Below, in pieces: positions 25,118 through 40,400 of a stretch of 64,000 nucleotides of DNA. The position numbers were made by a program, and so were the translations under genes. The DNA lies in contig CAJNOP010000026.1 in NCBI GenBank assembly GCA_905250075.1, positions 689,193-753,192 on the forward strand, read 5' to 3'. Numbering within the stretch: position 1 is the first letter of the stretch; every line of letters begins with the position of its first letter. The DNA is from Rotaria sp. Silwood1 (lineage: Eukaryota > Rotifera > Eurotatoria > Philodinida > Philodinidae). The notes under the pieces are model-generated. The model was not told where the DNA came from, ran no database searches, and saw only the letters and a list, made by a program, of their open reading frames with translations.

Positions 25118-26129
25118 CTTACAAATAATCTATTTCAAAAAGGTTAATTTACCAATACTTAATGTTTATGAATATATAATATATAATTTGAATAGACAGA
25201 TTTTCTCATGTGAATATATTATTGTTAAAGAAAACTAATTTCCAGATCGGAAATGCATGAACGCCTCAAAAAATTATCAAATATCAAAAATATATTTCGT
25301 TAAATTAAAATTAAATATAATTGTTTGATATGATATAAAATTGAAATCTAAAAAGAACATTATTATGATAGACTTTTATTTATGCCTTGTTAATCTTTCG
25401 TCAAATCTTTATAATAATAAACATTATTATATCAATTTAATTTTTTTACGAATGACTTTCATCATTAATTGATGTTAATTATCTCCTTTCAACTTTAATA
25501 AAAAAAATAGAATCTTATATGTTTGTCTTTCTGATATTTCAGGGAAAATATTTTTCCTGTTGTATGATTAAAATGGCATTGCGCTTCATACATTCCTTTG
25601 AATGGTAAAAATTCCTGTCAACAAATCGATAATAAATGTCACATTAATCTTATCTTCTTTTTTCTTTCTTTTTTTTTTTTTTTTTGAGAACTTTGATTAT
25701 CTACTCTGTATCGAACTTATACATTGACGTACTCATTGAATGATTGTTATTAATCAAAATCATGTAAAAATTATTATTATGACTTTAACAGTTATATTCT
25801 CATTAATTAATTCTGAAAGACACGGATATAGAGTAGAATAGGAAAAATACTAATATCTATTTTTAGAATTATGAAAATTTTTATCTTATTTGATAATCTT
25901 TCGTATTATCAAATAAAAAACAATGTTTAAACGTCACATAAATACCAATTATAATAATCTCGAAACAAAAAGAAAAAAAAGATGAAAACATCAGTTCATA
26001 ATAATATCCATGATTAAACAAGTTTAATAAAACAAAACAAAAAAAATGCTAATCTATTCAAATATTGTTATTCAACAAAAAAAAAAACAAATAATATTAA
26101 ATTAAGAAAAACAAAAAAAAACATATGAA
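25118..26129. other. Intergenic region
   Basis: AT-rich sequence with a long poly-T run near 25667-25686 and the presumed 3' UTR of SGF29 at its right end. Apart from the ambiguous coding-like patch near 25540-25620 (- strand), nothing is seen. Confidence 0.35.
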
Positions 26130-27640
26130 TTATTTTTTTACATCTTTATAAGCAATAACAAACATTTGTGGTACATCAAATTCTGGTGAATAACCACTAT
26201 TATAAGATGAATCTTCAAATATTATACTATAAGAATCTTTTCCTATTCTTGGTATACTTTCAACAATACCTTTATAAAAACATGATGTTTGAGGATAAAG
26301 TGCAAGTACAATAGTACGTCGTGAAAATAATGCTTGAGGACATGTTAATGGACAAGCACGCCATTGTGGTAATGGTATAATATGTCGTTTATTTATATTA
26401 TAATAATGTCCTTTACCTGGTTCAGCATCAATATCAACAATATCATATTTTGTTTTATTTGGATGTACATAAGCAACTTCAGCTAATATCCAATTTTCAT
26501 CACCATCATCACTTTCAACAAAACCTGCTATAAGATCACCAACATTACATACATGATTAGATGCAGCTGGTATAGCACCACATAATGGTGGTGGAGCATC
26601 ACTCTACAAAAATGAAATCATTTATAAATTTGTATACAAATATTTTAATGAAATATAAATTTGATTCTTCATATCATTTATATAGTCTAGTAGAATAAAT
26701 ATTAAAATAATAGTTATATGTATTTCAAATGAAATTCGACCAACAAACATAGGAAAAAAAACACGAGTTCATCATATATGAAAAGAATATTTTTGATTGT
26801 TTACAAGGTGTTGTGTAAAATTACAAATTTACTATTGTAGACTTTCGTGCATGAATTATTTTCTTACAATGTTAGAATTTTCATCAAATCGATATTTCGC
26901 TTCGATAATCATAGTTTGATTACTTTACTATAGATGAATTTCATGAAATATAAAAATTAAAATGCGTTATTATAATAATTTGATGAGTATATTAGATTAA
27001 GATTGATCTCGTAACCAAAACTATGACAGCAGAGGAAAAGCTTAGCCTTCTGATCCGTATTATGCAACACTATGTTTAATTTTGTAGAAAGTCTATTGAA
27101 ATTAATTTTCAAGATGAATTTTTTTGTTGAACTTACTTTATTTGAACAATTTCCTGTATGTTCATTTCCATACCAAATTTTTAAAACATAAGCCATATGT
27201 GAAAGAAGATCAGCTAAACCTCTTCGTGTTGTATGACTACGATGAATATCAATATGATTTTTAGTAACATTAGCAATATCAATTTGTAATTGACGAATTT
27301 GAGAAATTTTTGATAAAGTTTTTTTATAAATATCAATTTCATTTTGAACATTGGTAAGTGTTTGTGTAAAATTATTTTTTAATAATTGTGAATTTGTATT
27401 TTCATCCGATGATATTGAAGATTTTTGTTCAATTGAAAGCCATGAATCACGACTTGCATTATAACAATCTTTTGTTTGTTTAAGATCATCTTGTAATTCA
27501 AGTAAAAGTTTTTGTATTGTTAATTCATTTTGATTTATAATATCTTTTGGTTCAGTTGATGATGATTGTGCTATAGCTGATGATGATGAAGATGATGTAT
27601 GAGATGGTGAATGTTCAATATTAGTATTTGTACGTGTCAT
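26130..27640 (-). CDS. SGF29: SAGA-associated factor 29 (tandem Tudor H3K4me reader)
   Basis: Two exons, 27137-27640 and 26130-26603, make 978 nt, or 325 aa (human SGF29 is 293). The start ATG at 27640 opens a Ser-rich N-terminus, followed by a helical, coiled-coil-prone region (KLLLELQDDLKQTKDCYNAS and onward). Exon 2 carries the double Tudor domain. It includes VGDLIAGFVES, ENWILAEV, an Asp/Glu patch, ALYPQTSCFYKGIVES and YSIIFEDSS. Those positions correspond to the acidic and aromatic pocket that binds methylated H3K4 in the family. The C-terminus ends FVIAYKDVKK. It should act in the nucleus as a subunit of the SAGA (and in animals ATAC) acetyltransferase complex. The 533-nt intron is longer than most here. 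Confidence 0.93.
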
Positions 27641-29191
27641 AATAATTTAAGTAGAAAGATTTACTTATTGAAAACAAATATCAAAACTTTATTTATTTTT
27701 TTATTGAGAGAAATGTTTGATTTGAAAATAAATGTTCATCCATTTAAGTCTTTGTTGTGCATTATTTGACAGAAGGTACATAATGGATAACCAATCAGAA
27801 TTAGAACACCCTGGTCAAGTTGTAACTATAAGATACCATTACAAAACTTCATGAGTTATAACTTCACATTTGATACGATCCGTACTCAATGACAAATTAA
27901 GAATCGATTTTGTTTCTTGAGAAAATGCGTTGATAAAAGCTGAAGCGACTAATAGATGATATTAATGTGAGTTAGATTGATCACATGTGTATGAGCTTCA
28001 TACGTTTGAATATTAGTTTATAGAATTGATGATCAAATATCATCGAAAAAAAACTTTACGATTATTTTTCCTTCAAAACTGATTTAACTTAACTATTTAT
28101 AAAGCTAAAATTTAATGAAAGAAATAGACTCAATTAATTTACATTTCTAATTTTATTCAACCGAATTATTCAAACACGAAAGTTGTCGCAATATGCATGG
28201 AAACAGATTAATCTAGAAAGAATTCCGTATTTTGAATTTAAAATCATAATGTTCTGCTAAGAGTTTCCGCTTTTTATTAGTTGACATGCAATGATCAAGG
28301 CAACAAAATGCACAAAAAAAAACTTGAGCATCATTATGAATTTCTACCATTTTCATGAACTTATTCTGTCGTTAGAATGATATATCAAGCTCAACATAAA
28401 TTACTACTAAATAGTATTTTTCAGTAGCCGATTGCGTACTATAAGACTTTAGTACTGATGTATCTATTACTCTATTTCGTATATCTTAAGAAAATCATGA
28501 CTGTTCCCATGGAAATCATCTTATAAAACATCAATAGATCGGTACTCTTATTATAAACCACTACAGATAGCATATGAATAAATTGGAACAATGTTCATGG
28601 AGACTCGATTGAATTAGTCCCACACCAGGGATGCCATCTCGTCAAGCCAGAAAAACGGAAAGCACAGTGAGAAAAAGCGGAAACAAAAAGTAAAAACACG
28701 GAAAAATTGCGGAAAGTTGTTTTCTGTTGGATTTTCACATTCCTATGAGTTCCAATAACTTTTTGCTTCTGTCCATGATTCTTCGTTATTTCCAAAGCTC
28801 CAAAGCACAATAAATCACACATAAAAAAGATAAATATTTTATTAAGCACATCATTTTTTCAATGCAGCAACATTTACTGTTTCAATGGATTTCGGTTTGA
28901 AACTATTTTTGATACAGCAGATGTGTATGCAAAATTCGTGTGACATTGAAGTATTTCAACGAATCTGTATATCTGCAGTGAGTGAATCGATTGATATTCG
29001 ATTGAGAAAATGATTGAATATATGTATCGTTTCCGAAAAAAACACTTTGGGTCATAGCGTTGTTTTCCAGAATAGAACACCGAATGAATCATATAGACAA
29101 CAATAGACTGCTAGCAAGAGCTAACAAAAGACCTGTATCAAAGTCAGTTTCGGAATCAACTAAAGTTCTTGAGAACAACTAATTTTTAACA
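27641..29191. other. Intergenic region with a CGGAAA-rich island
   Basis: Mostly AT-rich. A short stretch at about 28616-28720 is distinctly richer in GC and repeats CGGAAA at irregular spacing. It lies beside a non-AT-rich block (ACCAGGGATGCCATCTCGTC) that looks like part of a dispersed repeat. The open frames here are not supported as genes. Confidence 0.3.
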
Positions 29192-29449
29192 CCAGAATTT
29201 TTGTACCCTTTAAATTTTATTCTTCGGTGGGTATTCTACAAACTGATATATTTTGAAGGTTCAATCAACGACATAACGAGGTCTGCGGACACGAAGAGAA
29301 AATTGGAGTCGAAAAACTCAAAGTCAAAGTTGATTCAGGCTTCTTTTACGTGTTCGCAGATCCCAATGTGACGTTGATTGAGCCTTCAATCTGCATCAGT
29401 TTTTAGAAAACTTATTAAAGAACAAAATCTACAAAGTACGAAAATTCTG
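29192..29449. repeat. Hairpin element (imperfect inverted repeat, about 105-bp arms)
   Basis: The left arm (29192-29297) pairs with the right arm (29345-29449). Matching blocks include CAGAATTTTTGTAC against the complement of GTACGAAAATTCTG, and GAAGG.TCAATCAACG against the complement of CGTTGATTGAGCCTTC. They also include GGTCTGCGGACACG against the complement of CGTGTTCGCAGATC. The spacer is about 47 nt. The inner parts are more GC-rich than the flanks. This is the form expected for a MITE or fold-back element, or of a transcript that would fold into a long hairpin. Confidence 0.7.
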
Positions 29450-32400
29450 ATTTTATAAAAGGATTATTGACAAGAAATTTAGTTCACTTCGAAACAATTC
29501 CGACGTTGATCTGATGCAAATCTCTACAGTTAACATAATCTATATCGTAGTGACGGATTTTATTGTCTCAAATTTTTCAATAAAAAATAAGCTAAAGTTT
29601 TTTATATTCAAAAGCGGAAGAGGTGACAACCCTATCCCAGACCGACAAGATAGATATATCCATATAGGTGCAATTAGATATAAATGTATTTTCAGTAAAA
29701 TCATAGATAAATGAAAGCGATGACTTCAGATATGAAAGTAATTCCTTGCATGAAACAAATTTTTTTCTTCTATAAACTTTAGTTTTTATATATAAAAGAA
29801 AAACCGGTTTTAAATATGCTACACTTGTCTAGTGAAGTTCACTGTATATGTATATTTTTATTACTACAAGTTTGTAATTCTATGTGCTTTTGTTCTTTAA
29901 TACTAAACTTAAAATTTTATTTGAAATTTCAAATCATACTAGAGTAGACGAAATGAAAATTATATCCATCATATATTGATATGTTTGTACGGAACTAGTG
30001 TATTTCTCTGAATGATATTCTGTGTCTTCTTCCTCATGTTTGGAATACAACGTGTGTGATATATATATAATATAGAAATCTATAGAATTATTTACCATAG
30101 GTTATATATGCGCTATTTCTATTGCAAAAAATAATTAATGTCACATTATTCAAAAAAGTGATTTTAGTTAATCATAAGCATCTCTTTGGAGTCGTTCTTG
30201 GACTCCTAGTAATTATAAAATCATATCTTCGTATATACAGCATTGGACGATCGATCAAACAATTTCAATAATCTAATAAAAATGCTCATCACTTCTAAAA
30301 GCATCTTAGTTAGAAGAAATATGCTCATAAACCATTTTAAAGCGTCATATATTGATGCTCAGTATTACGATCGTATTTCTATATATACAATGCAGTAAAT
30401 ACGGTCGCATGCGATAAAAAGGAAGTGTTATACGGATTTCCTATCGTTCATCCTTAGATACTAATTTTCAGTTAATTTTAGTCTTGATGTGTGAGTTCTT
30501 TTTTTGTCATTTTACGCAGTCGTTTGTACCACTGTAATTATAGCTATCATATAATAACTGTGTTACAGACAAATATAAGTGAATTCATGTTTCTAGACCT
30601 TATACTTTCAGCCTATGGAACATAAGAGTAATTTTCTAGTAGCTATTATGTTACTTTTATATAAAATCACAATCTTCTTTTAGCGTATGTCTACGAACAT
30701 CTATGTAACATATTTATGTTTTTGTTTTTATATTTTTAAGTTTACCATCTCCAGGAATGCTTCGTTTTTTTGTTAACTGTATGTATGTTTTTAGTCTATA
30801 AGTAAAACTGACACAGGGATAAAAGAACTATTTATTGTAAAGACGAAACAATAATTTATATTCTGTTGTCTGGAAAATTTTCACAATACCGAATCGAGTT
30901 TGATGTTTTAAAAATATTCATATGAAAAATTTATTGTCGAATTCGCATGGACATTCCTCGAATATACTTTTCTGTTATCCATAACTCATTTTCATATTTT
31001 ACAACGAAATTGGTATTTAATGACACTTCCAAGAGTACTTCGAGTTCTTTGCTTAAAAGCGATGATATATTTCTTACATCAACACTTCATACCTGTCGCT
31101 GTTATTGGTGATGAGAAAATTTTATGTTAAAAAAACCGTTGCGGCATCATAATTCCTTCGAATCTTTATCAAAATAGATGAATACTCTGTCGTTCATCGT
31201 CTTCTTTTTTCATGATATCTGAAGAATCATTCATGTTTTCCGAATAGTAGACACAGATTGCTTATGGACTTCGTTTCAGGTCTAATTCTGCAAACATTTT
31301 CGAGTAGATACATACGCTATTGGATATATGAAACCTATGGATGGTGCACATCTAGAAGCGTAAGCGAATCAGCTGCATTCACATCAATGTAGTTGCCAGC
31401 CAAGAAACAGGTACTGTAGTTTCAAAATCTCTTTATACCGAGATTTAGTTTAGGAAATATTTTTCTTTCATTTCTTAGCAGTCTATTCGACATCATCATT
31501 ATCTCTATTTTTCAATGTAAACATTTTCAGGAATGAGAAAGTTTCCAAATAATCCTATCTACATCATGAAAAATTTAAAAATGATAGCGTCAAATAAAAA
31601 AAAAATGAAAATCTTAGCGAACACTGATTTTTCGGTAATTCGTTTAATTTTAAATTTTAGCGATATAGATTGAATAGTGTTCAATAGACTTTCATGTATT
31701 TCTGTTCAGTTAAACTCATAAATTCAACAAAATTACAGAGACAGATGAAAGTAAAAAGTTCTTGACGGAATGCAATCAAATTGGAAGAAAGAAGAAAAGA
31801 AAAATATAATCTCAATTTTCTCCGACATTATTTTGCTGACAGTTTTTACCTTCACATTGGCATTTATTATATAGATAGAATGGAAGAAAAAAGACGATAG
31901 TAGTAATAATAAAAATGCATTTGTGTGTATTTTTGCTTCGTTGATGTGTTCATTGTTAATATACTTTTTGGTTGATTTCTCTTTGTCGTTATGGTTGCAC
32001 ATTCCCAAGAAAGCCAAGAGAAACATAATGCAATCAACGTTACGAATAATTTTTTTCTGTGAAACAAACTTCTGTATGTGCATAAAGATACCAATCATGC
32101 ATAACGAAGACATTTTTATTTTGGTTACTTTTGAATGAAAGAAAAAAGAATTCATGCCTTCAACATTGCCGTCGTTACTTACAGCTGCATAGTCCATTAA
32201 TACAAGAAAAATCAACAAATATAAGAGCTATGATTATCGTAACAATGTTCATCATTCATTTTTAAAAAACTTTGAAGTTATGAAAAATGTTACAAAAAAT
32301 ACAAACGATACTTCTCACTATTTGTTTATCCTACGTAAACAAATATAACTCTTTTCCGTATGTGCACAAGTAGAAAGTGTTGATAAGTTTTACGATTCTA

Positions 32401-33841
32401 TTGTACGCTGATAATATTTATCGTTTTCAATGTATCATATATAAAATAGATGCTAATAGTATCAACAATTCAACATCAATTTCTGTAAAAAAAAAATGTG
32501 TTGTCTTATACTTTCCTCATCAATATGCACATGTGATAAGCATAGTTTTATATAGTGCACGTATAAATAGTGTAAACGTTTCCCGTTGATATTGTAGTGC
32601 ATGCAAACATTCAGCAAATTCTGAATGTGACCAAACAAAATTCAAATATTATTCCTCTATGAATTTCTGAAGTTACATGAAAGCTAAGAATGCAAGTCTA
32701 AAAAAAACACTTTCTTTTCATTTTATACATTTTGAATGATTTTAATATAAATCAAAAATCTCTTTAGCTAAAATGAGAGTCAAAGTTCATTCATACTGCT
32801 AGCCTTATTCACAGCCTCAGTTACCGATTTGTCACTATCCTTAAATGATGCGGTTTGCTATCTATTTAAAATAAAAGTATAAAAACATGCAACAGATGTT
32901 AGCGTTCAACAATAGATTAGAAACACTTTTCAGGATCTATAGAGTATTTCGAAGGCTTAATTCTAACTTAATACTTTTTTCATTGTATATTTCTCCATAA
33001 TAGCATAAAAATCCGATATATTTCATCATTTCTAGTTGCGAGATATTATTTAATTTTCACAAAATAAATGAAAATGATGTACTTAATATTTAAAAGTAGA
33101 GATCAACAAATTATTTAGTTTAACGAATCAAAAGAAAAGAAAATCCTTCTTTTACATTTTAATCGACTATTTGTATGCATCTTCTTTCATTTGAGCATGA
33201 TAATATTTTAAGAACAAGAAAATAATGACTCAAAATAAGTTACACAATATAAGTAAATTAACTAAAAAACATATATTTGAATGAAATACATATATTTTAG
33301 AAAATACCAACTATTAACACAATTAAAAGAATCGTCAGAAGTTTATTTAATTTTTGATTAATATTAAAATTTTCTTTTAATCTTTTTATTGTTATTAATT
33401 TTTTTAAAGCTATTTGTGCTTATTATAAATAGCGCATGTACTACATGCTCTTATCTTTAATATTTTGATGCATTATGGTATTTAGTGATTGTTCGATGAT
33501 ATCGTCAGCAATAACCCGATCATTATCGTTATTCATCATCTAAGGATGACATTCACAAGTAAGTATTACTCAATAAATTAAAAAATGATTTAAAAAACAT
33601 GAAAAAACTTTATATTTTGAAAGAACAACTCTCATCGACTGACAATCAACGAAGTTAAAGTTAGACACAAAATAGGTTGAAAATATTTGATATGGGTATT
33701 GACTTGATTTAGGTAAACTTTTTTTTTAAAAGATCAATCTGTAAGGTACAAATAGATCTAAGTGTTTTCCTTTTTTAAGAGCCACTAATTTTCTTGCTTA
33801 TAAAGCATTTATTGAGAAGCATGTAATAAAAAATTTTTTAG
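29450..33841. other. Long gene-poor stretch
   Basis: About 4.4 kb of AT-rich DNA. Several open frames overlap on both strands at 31733-32218, but they are low in complexity, with many Phe/Ile/Leu codons from A/T runs, and have no homology I recognise. No RNA gene or further repeat was identified. Confidence 0.4.
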
Positions 33842-34560
33842 TTCTTGTTCATGAACATCTCTATGCATCTTATGCAATACATGTTGATATAACAATTGGA
33901 AAAAATGCTTCATGTTATAGTCGAATCATGTTTACTAAGAATCATCAATATTGTACATATTCAAAACTTGCACAATCTTACATTGATGTTTTAGAATATG
34001 ATAACAAAATACTTATGAGAATATTAAGGAGCCAACAGCATTAAATTTGGTTAGATATAAAATATTCAGAACATCCTACTACTGGGAATTATATTTATAC
34101 AAAAAGCGATTGATTATCAACTACATAGAGTAATTTTACATGCACGATCTTGAACAATTCATACAGATTAGGAAATAATTGATGCAGTAGCAAAAGAGAG
34201 TATAAATGTGAGTCTTCTGTTCATTCACAAATGCACAACTACACAAAAATCCTTCTTTCTTAGAAGTTATGAGTCAACCTTTTAAAAGCAAGAAAATTGA
34301 CATTTCTTTTTTTCAGCAATAATGTCTTTTATGAGACTAAAATTGAACAAACATTTTATCAAACTACATTTACATCACTTGATAATTACAACATTAGCAA
34401 TGAAAGCGTTAACTTTTCTTCAGATACCGAATTATTTATTGGTAAATTTTTAAAGACCATTTCAATGTGAATACTGACTTTTTTTTTATAGTTACATAGA
34501 CACTGTTTTCTCATTTTGCATTTATTTCTAGATAATAAAATCGATCATATAATTGATTAG
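33842..34560 (+). pseudogene. Decayed multi-exon gene of unknown family
   Basis: After the acceptor TTTTTTAG at 33841, the frame reads HEHLYASYAIHVDITIGKNA and MFTKNHQYCTYSKLAQSYID. A one-base shift near 34005 is needed to continue as YENIKEPTALNLVRYKIFRT, and another to reach AIDYQLHRVILHARS. Two stops interrupt the next segment, before a GTGAGT donor near 34208. A further exon opens after TTTTTTTCAG (34317) and reads FYETKIEQTFYQTTFTSLDN. It ends at a GTAAAT donor (34441) and joins a last short exon (after TTTCTAG) that stops at 34560. A possible 5' exon is the ATGACATTCACAA with GTAAGT donor near 33545-33557. The coding texture and ordered splice sites suggest a gene recently lost to frameshifts. 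Confidence 0.45.
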
Positions 34561-35209
34561 ATACTCAAAAAGAAAAATGATATTAAAGATAAAAAATACA
34601 TACAAAGAGTGATTCAGAAGTCTTGGTTCTTATTGTAGAATAAATATTCTGATAGAACAAAATTTATAGAAAACAAATACAGTCAAACATGTTCTTCATA
34701 AGGATTATAAATTGATCTCTCTAGATTCTTTTATGATTAATTGAATATCTAATATGTTAACTGGATACAACTGTTGTCATACATGAATTTCATCTTTGAA
34801 TCGAAAGATCTTTACGTGAATAAAAAAAAAAACGTTCTTGCTATTGAAAAGTCATTTTTCTTTAACATAAATCTTTGTTTTTTTATTAATGCATCTGTTT
34901 GTTGACTTTCTTTTCTAATATTCAATTTATTCCCTATCTTTATAATTCTTGAGAAGAAAGTATAGAATTTTCATAACAATGTAACAAATTGACAATATTA
35001 GTTATTTTCTCAGTAGGATACTTTTTCGATTCAAAGACGGAATTTATGCATGACAACAATTATATATAGTGAATATATAGACCTTTCAATTAATTATAGA
35101 ATAATTTCAAAGTTGGTTTGCATTGTATATCAATTGCTTGAAGCACATTTAGTTCACTAGTTCATTTTTTTATTATTAAAGTATTAACGGTTAATTTCCT
35201 TTTTTGATA
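34561..35209. other. Intergenic region
   Basis: AT-rich sequence between the decayed gene and the small ORF at 35210. Nothing identifiable is seen. Confidence 0.35.
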
Positions 35210-35410
35210 TTATAAGCGTGCTTTGACTAATAGCATTCTTATTAAACGAGCTAGAAGAATCCATTTATAGTCATTGTAAAGAGCACGCTTTGTTGTATAT
35301 TTTTTCTCTACAAAGTCAATTACATCTAATATTCCAACTAAAGAAATTATCCTCAATATAAAAATCAAGTAAATGATCAATATGTCGATCAAGCAACTAG
35401 TATAGACTAT
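35210..35410 (-). pseudogene. Possible membrane-protein remnant with an S4-like segment
   Basis: On the - strand, after an acceptor-like TTTATAG, one frame reads hydrophobic ILIIYLIFILRIISLVGIL, then DVIDFVEKKYTTKR. It then reads ILLARLIRMLLVKARL before a stop. The final segment spaces Arg/Lys among aliphatic residues as voltage-sensor S4 helices do. No neighbouring exons were found, so this is at most a fragment of a channel or voltage-sensing protein. A chance open frame in AT-rich DNA is also possible. Confidence 0.25.
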
Positions 35411-35843
35411 AAAGTACAAAATTTTCTTTCTTTCTCATATAATTCAAGATAATTAACAAAATAAATTTTAAAACTTTGATCTATTCAAACATAAATACTT
35501 CATAGAAAAAAAGAAACAAACAGCTATATTCAATTTAAATCATAAGATCAATTTTTGTTCGTCAGTGTAAATAAGACATTCTCTTGTCTGTGCGTTTTCT
35601 TTGTATGAATAAATTTAGAAAAGAAAAAAAAAATGAAACGTACAATAAACCACAAGAATAAGAAACAAAACACAACATTTATACAAGACAACGGTATGTT
35701 TTAATATATATATATATATGTATATGTGTATTACAAGACGAAGAAACTAGGTGTACTAGCGCCAAGAAGAATATTTTATCAGGCCTGAAAAAACACACAA
35801 TAGCAATAACAAACAATCCATGAATAATTTTCTTTTGTTTTGT

Positions 35844-37496
<1,653 letters not shown>

Positions 37497-40400
37497 CTTT
37501 TTATTTCTAAAATGACAAAACCTATAGGATGATAATAATAATAATAATAAAAAAAATAACACAGTCAATAGAAATGTAATCTTGTTAAAAGAACAAACGA
37601 CGACGATGACGATATTCGCCAAGCGACTAAATAACAGAAAAAACAAAATTTCTAAAATTATACGATTGGATGAATGACAGATGAATAAGCATTATTAATG
37701 ACAACAACTGAATGAATCACTTGGACATGTTAATATCCGAAAATTCAAAATTTTTTAGTTTTTTTGAACTTAAAATATTTTATCATATATGTTATTTATT
37801 CAGTAAATATTTTCTTATATCAAAGAAAAAAATCCATGATAAATTTATAGATGTCGTAAGTTTATCATTCTCAAAACGGATGTCAATATTATAATAAACA
37901 ATACGAATAATTCATCTTATTAAATATTTCTATAGATTCAACGGTATGAGAATATATGATCGTTTCGAAAGTTTTTCTTTAGGGCTTTAGTTACTAAGTT
38001 ATAAAAACAAAACGACAGCAGTTGAAGTTTTTTTTTTCAAATTGCTCTTAGCATTTTTCACCATTATGATTCATGATGTTCTGTTTGTTTCATACATGCC
38101 AAACTATACTATGGAATGAATGATTGATTAATAAAAAACATGCATCGGATGACATTTCTTTTTTTTGTAACCAATCGCATAGATTTTTTTTTGTGTTGTT
38201 ATTGTTGTCATGCTTGCAATGACATTATGATCTAGAAATTTCTATCTGATCAATATTTATTATGTCATTGACTTGGACATGTTCTATATTGTCTTTGACT
38301 TGAATCAAGAAAAAACAACAGCCGACAAACAGAATTATCACGAGCAGTTCTTCGATATTACATTGTACTTGTGCCTTTTGGGAATGTGTTTCTCTAATTT
38401 TGTTTTCCGTAGATAACGGGAACAGGAATTACGTCAAATATTTGTGTTTCCAAAATTTGTCTTATCGTTATATACATTAACATATGTTCATGTAATAGTG
38501 ATTTATTTTTATATAATTAATCAATAATATTTTTTATCATAATTTTATTTTTCATTTGAAATTATGTCATATTATATGAAACATAATATCACGAGGAGAT
38601 ACTGTGTAGGAGTAATACTTCTCATCACATGTAAAACATAAAATAAGAACAGATATGATAACAGTCTTTCTGGTAGAAGTTTAAGCCGATAGGCTTATGC
38701 GTTGTTAACAAAAATAAATACTGATAATTTGTTTACTGTTCTTATTGCTGGAACATAAAACTATAATTGTAGAATTATAAAAATGTTCGATCATTTTTTT
38801 TTTATTTGAAAAGTTTCGGAATTATGCAACTTTTCTAAAAATTTAATCCAATGATTTAGATTCATACCTATGCTTATTAAAATGGGAACACAATAACTTT
38901 ATCAAAAAAAAAGGTTTTGTTAACGAGAATTCAGAGAAGTCATTCCCTCAACACACTACATTGTCTTTTTTTTTCTCATGGCTATTAATTGTATGTCGAG
39001 AAGAATAACAATAAAAATTTCATATCTCTTTGAAATTTCTTTTTTTTTTGTTTATATAGAAATAATAGTCATTCAATATTATAAAATGATAATTTGTTTT
39101 TTAATTAAAATATGAAACATCATATAAACTATAGGATAATCTATTACAATTTGTAATCACTTTTCTTGATTTATTAATACATATTTCTGCAATTTCTTTT
39201 ACAAATAATCTATTCAATATGATACTTCAATCAATGGATACTACATAAGCAAAAGAATTTCAAATGATGGCCTTTTATTCCCATTAGAACTGGTTCAAAA
39301 ACTAATTTTATCAATGCATTTGTTAGTTTGTTATCATATTTGACTAAATCTTCAAACAAACTAATTTCTTATTCTTGTATGCATTTAGAAAGCTCTGAAT
39401 ATTTAACCATTAATCGTACATCTTTTTTTCATGATATTTTTCTCATTGAGCAAATAGTACTGTATGTGTAATGTATCTTATTTGCTTAACACAAATAAAT
39501 AATTTATAATACTATTCTATTAATATTTGGAAAACATGATAGTAAAAACTAAGTTGTTATAGTTTGAGATAACTATCTTTGCAAAGAAATATATCGTCGA
39601 AAATAATTGAATTACAAACGACAATGATTGTAATAGCAAACACTAATCGAATATTATTCATGGCAAAAAAAGAAAAAAATTTCTTTAAAAAATTATCTTC
39701 AAAAGATTTCTATTTTATGAAAATAAAGACAAGAATACTATTGAAATTGAATATAATTCATTATTTATTATAGATGAATAAATTGAAAGTATTCAATATA
39801 AAAATAATATTTTTTTTTTTTTAGTAAAACGTTTTTATATCATGAGAAACTTAAGAAGTGGTAATCTTTTCTTCTTTCATTGTTAGATAATTGATCTCGT
39901 CATTACGTATGTAGAACTAACACTTAAGAGCATCATAACATAGATGAACATGTCATGTGTTGACTGGCATGTAGAATATTCTCTTTGAAAGTCATAAATT
40001 TGATTACTCATGATAATTCATTTATGAGACACGTTGGAATAAGCTACTACAACGAGATTATTTATTGAATATAATTAAATCAAACAATAAAGCAATCTAT
40101 ATTTACCGAAAAAATAAAGATTATTATTGCCAAAGCTTTGGATAAGATAAGAAGTTTTTTTTTTGTTTTATTCAATTGCATTCTTGAAATTTTCGACACT
40201 TCAAAAAGAAAAAATATCGAATAGAAATGACTTTAACTTGCATTAGTTCTAATGCCAGAGATTTTAATTGTGTCGTACGTGATATTCAATGTGACATTTG
40301 CTTCATCCTGTTATTTAGTTATTTCATTTTCAAATAGTTCTATTTCCGTTTGCACAGCTCACTTGTAAAAATGTCAAATTCTTCGGATGACGTCAATGAT

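Noticed and set aside
31733..32218. A 161-codon - strand open frame with overlapping frames on both strands
   Set aside because: It is dominated by Phe, Ile, Leu and Ser from A/T runs. It has no recognisable motif or splice partner, and equally long frames overlap it on the other strand.
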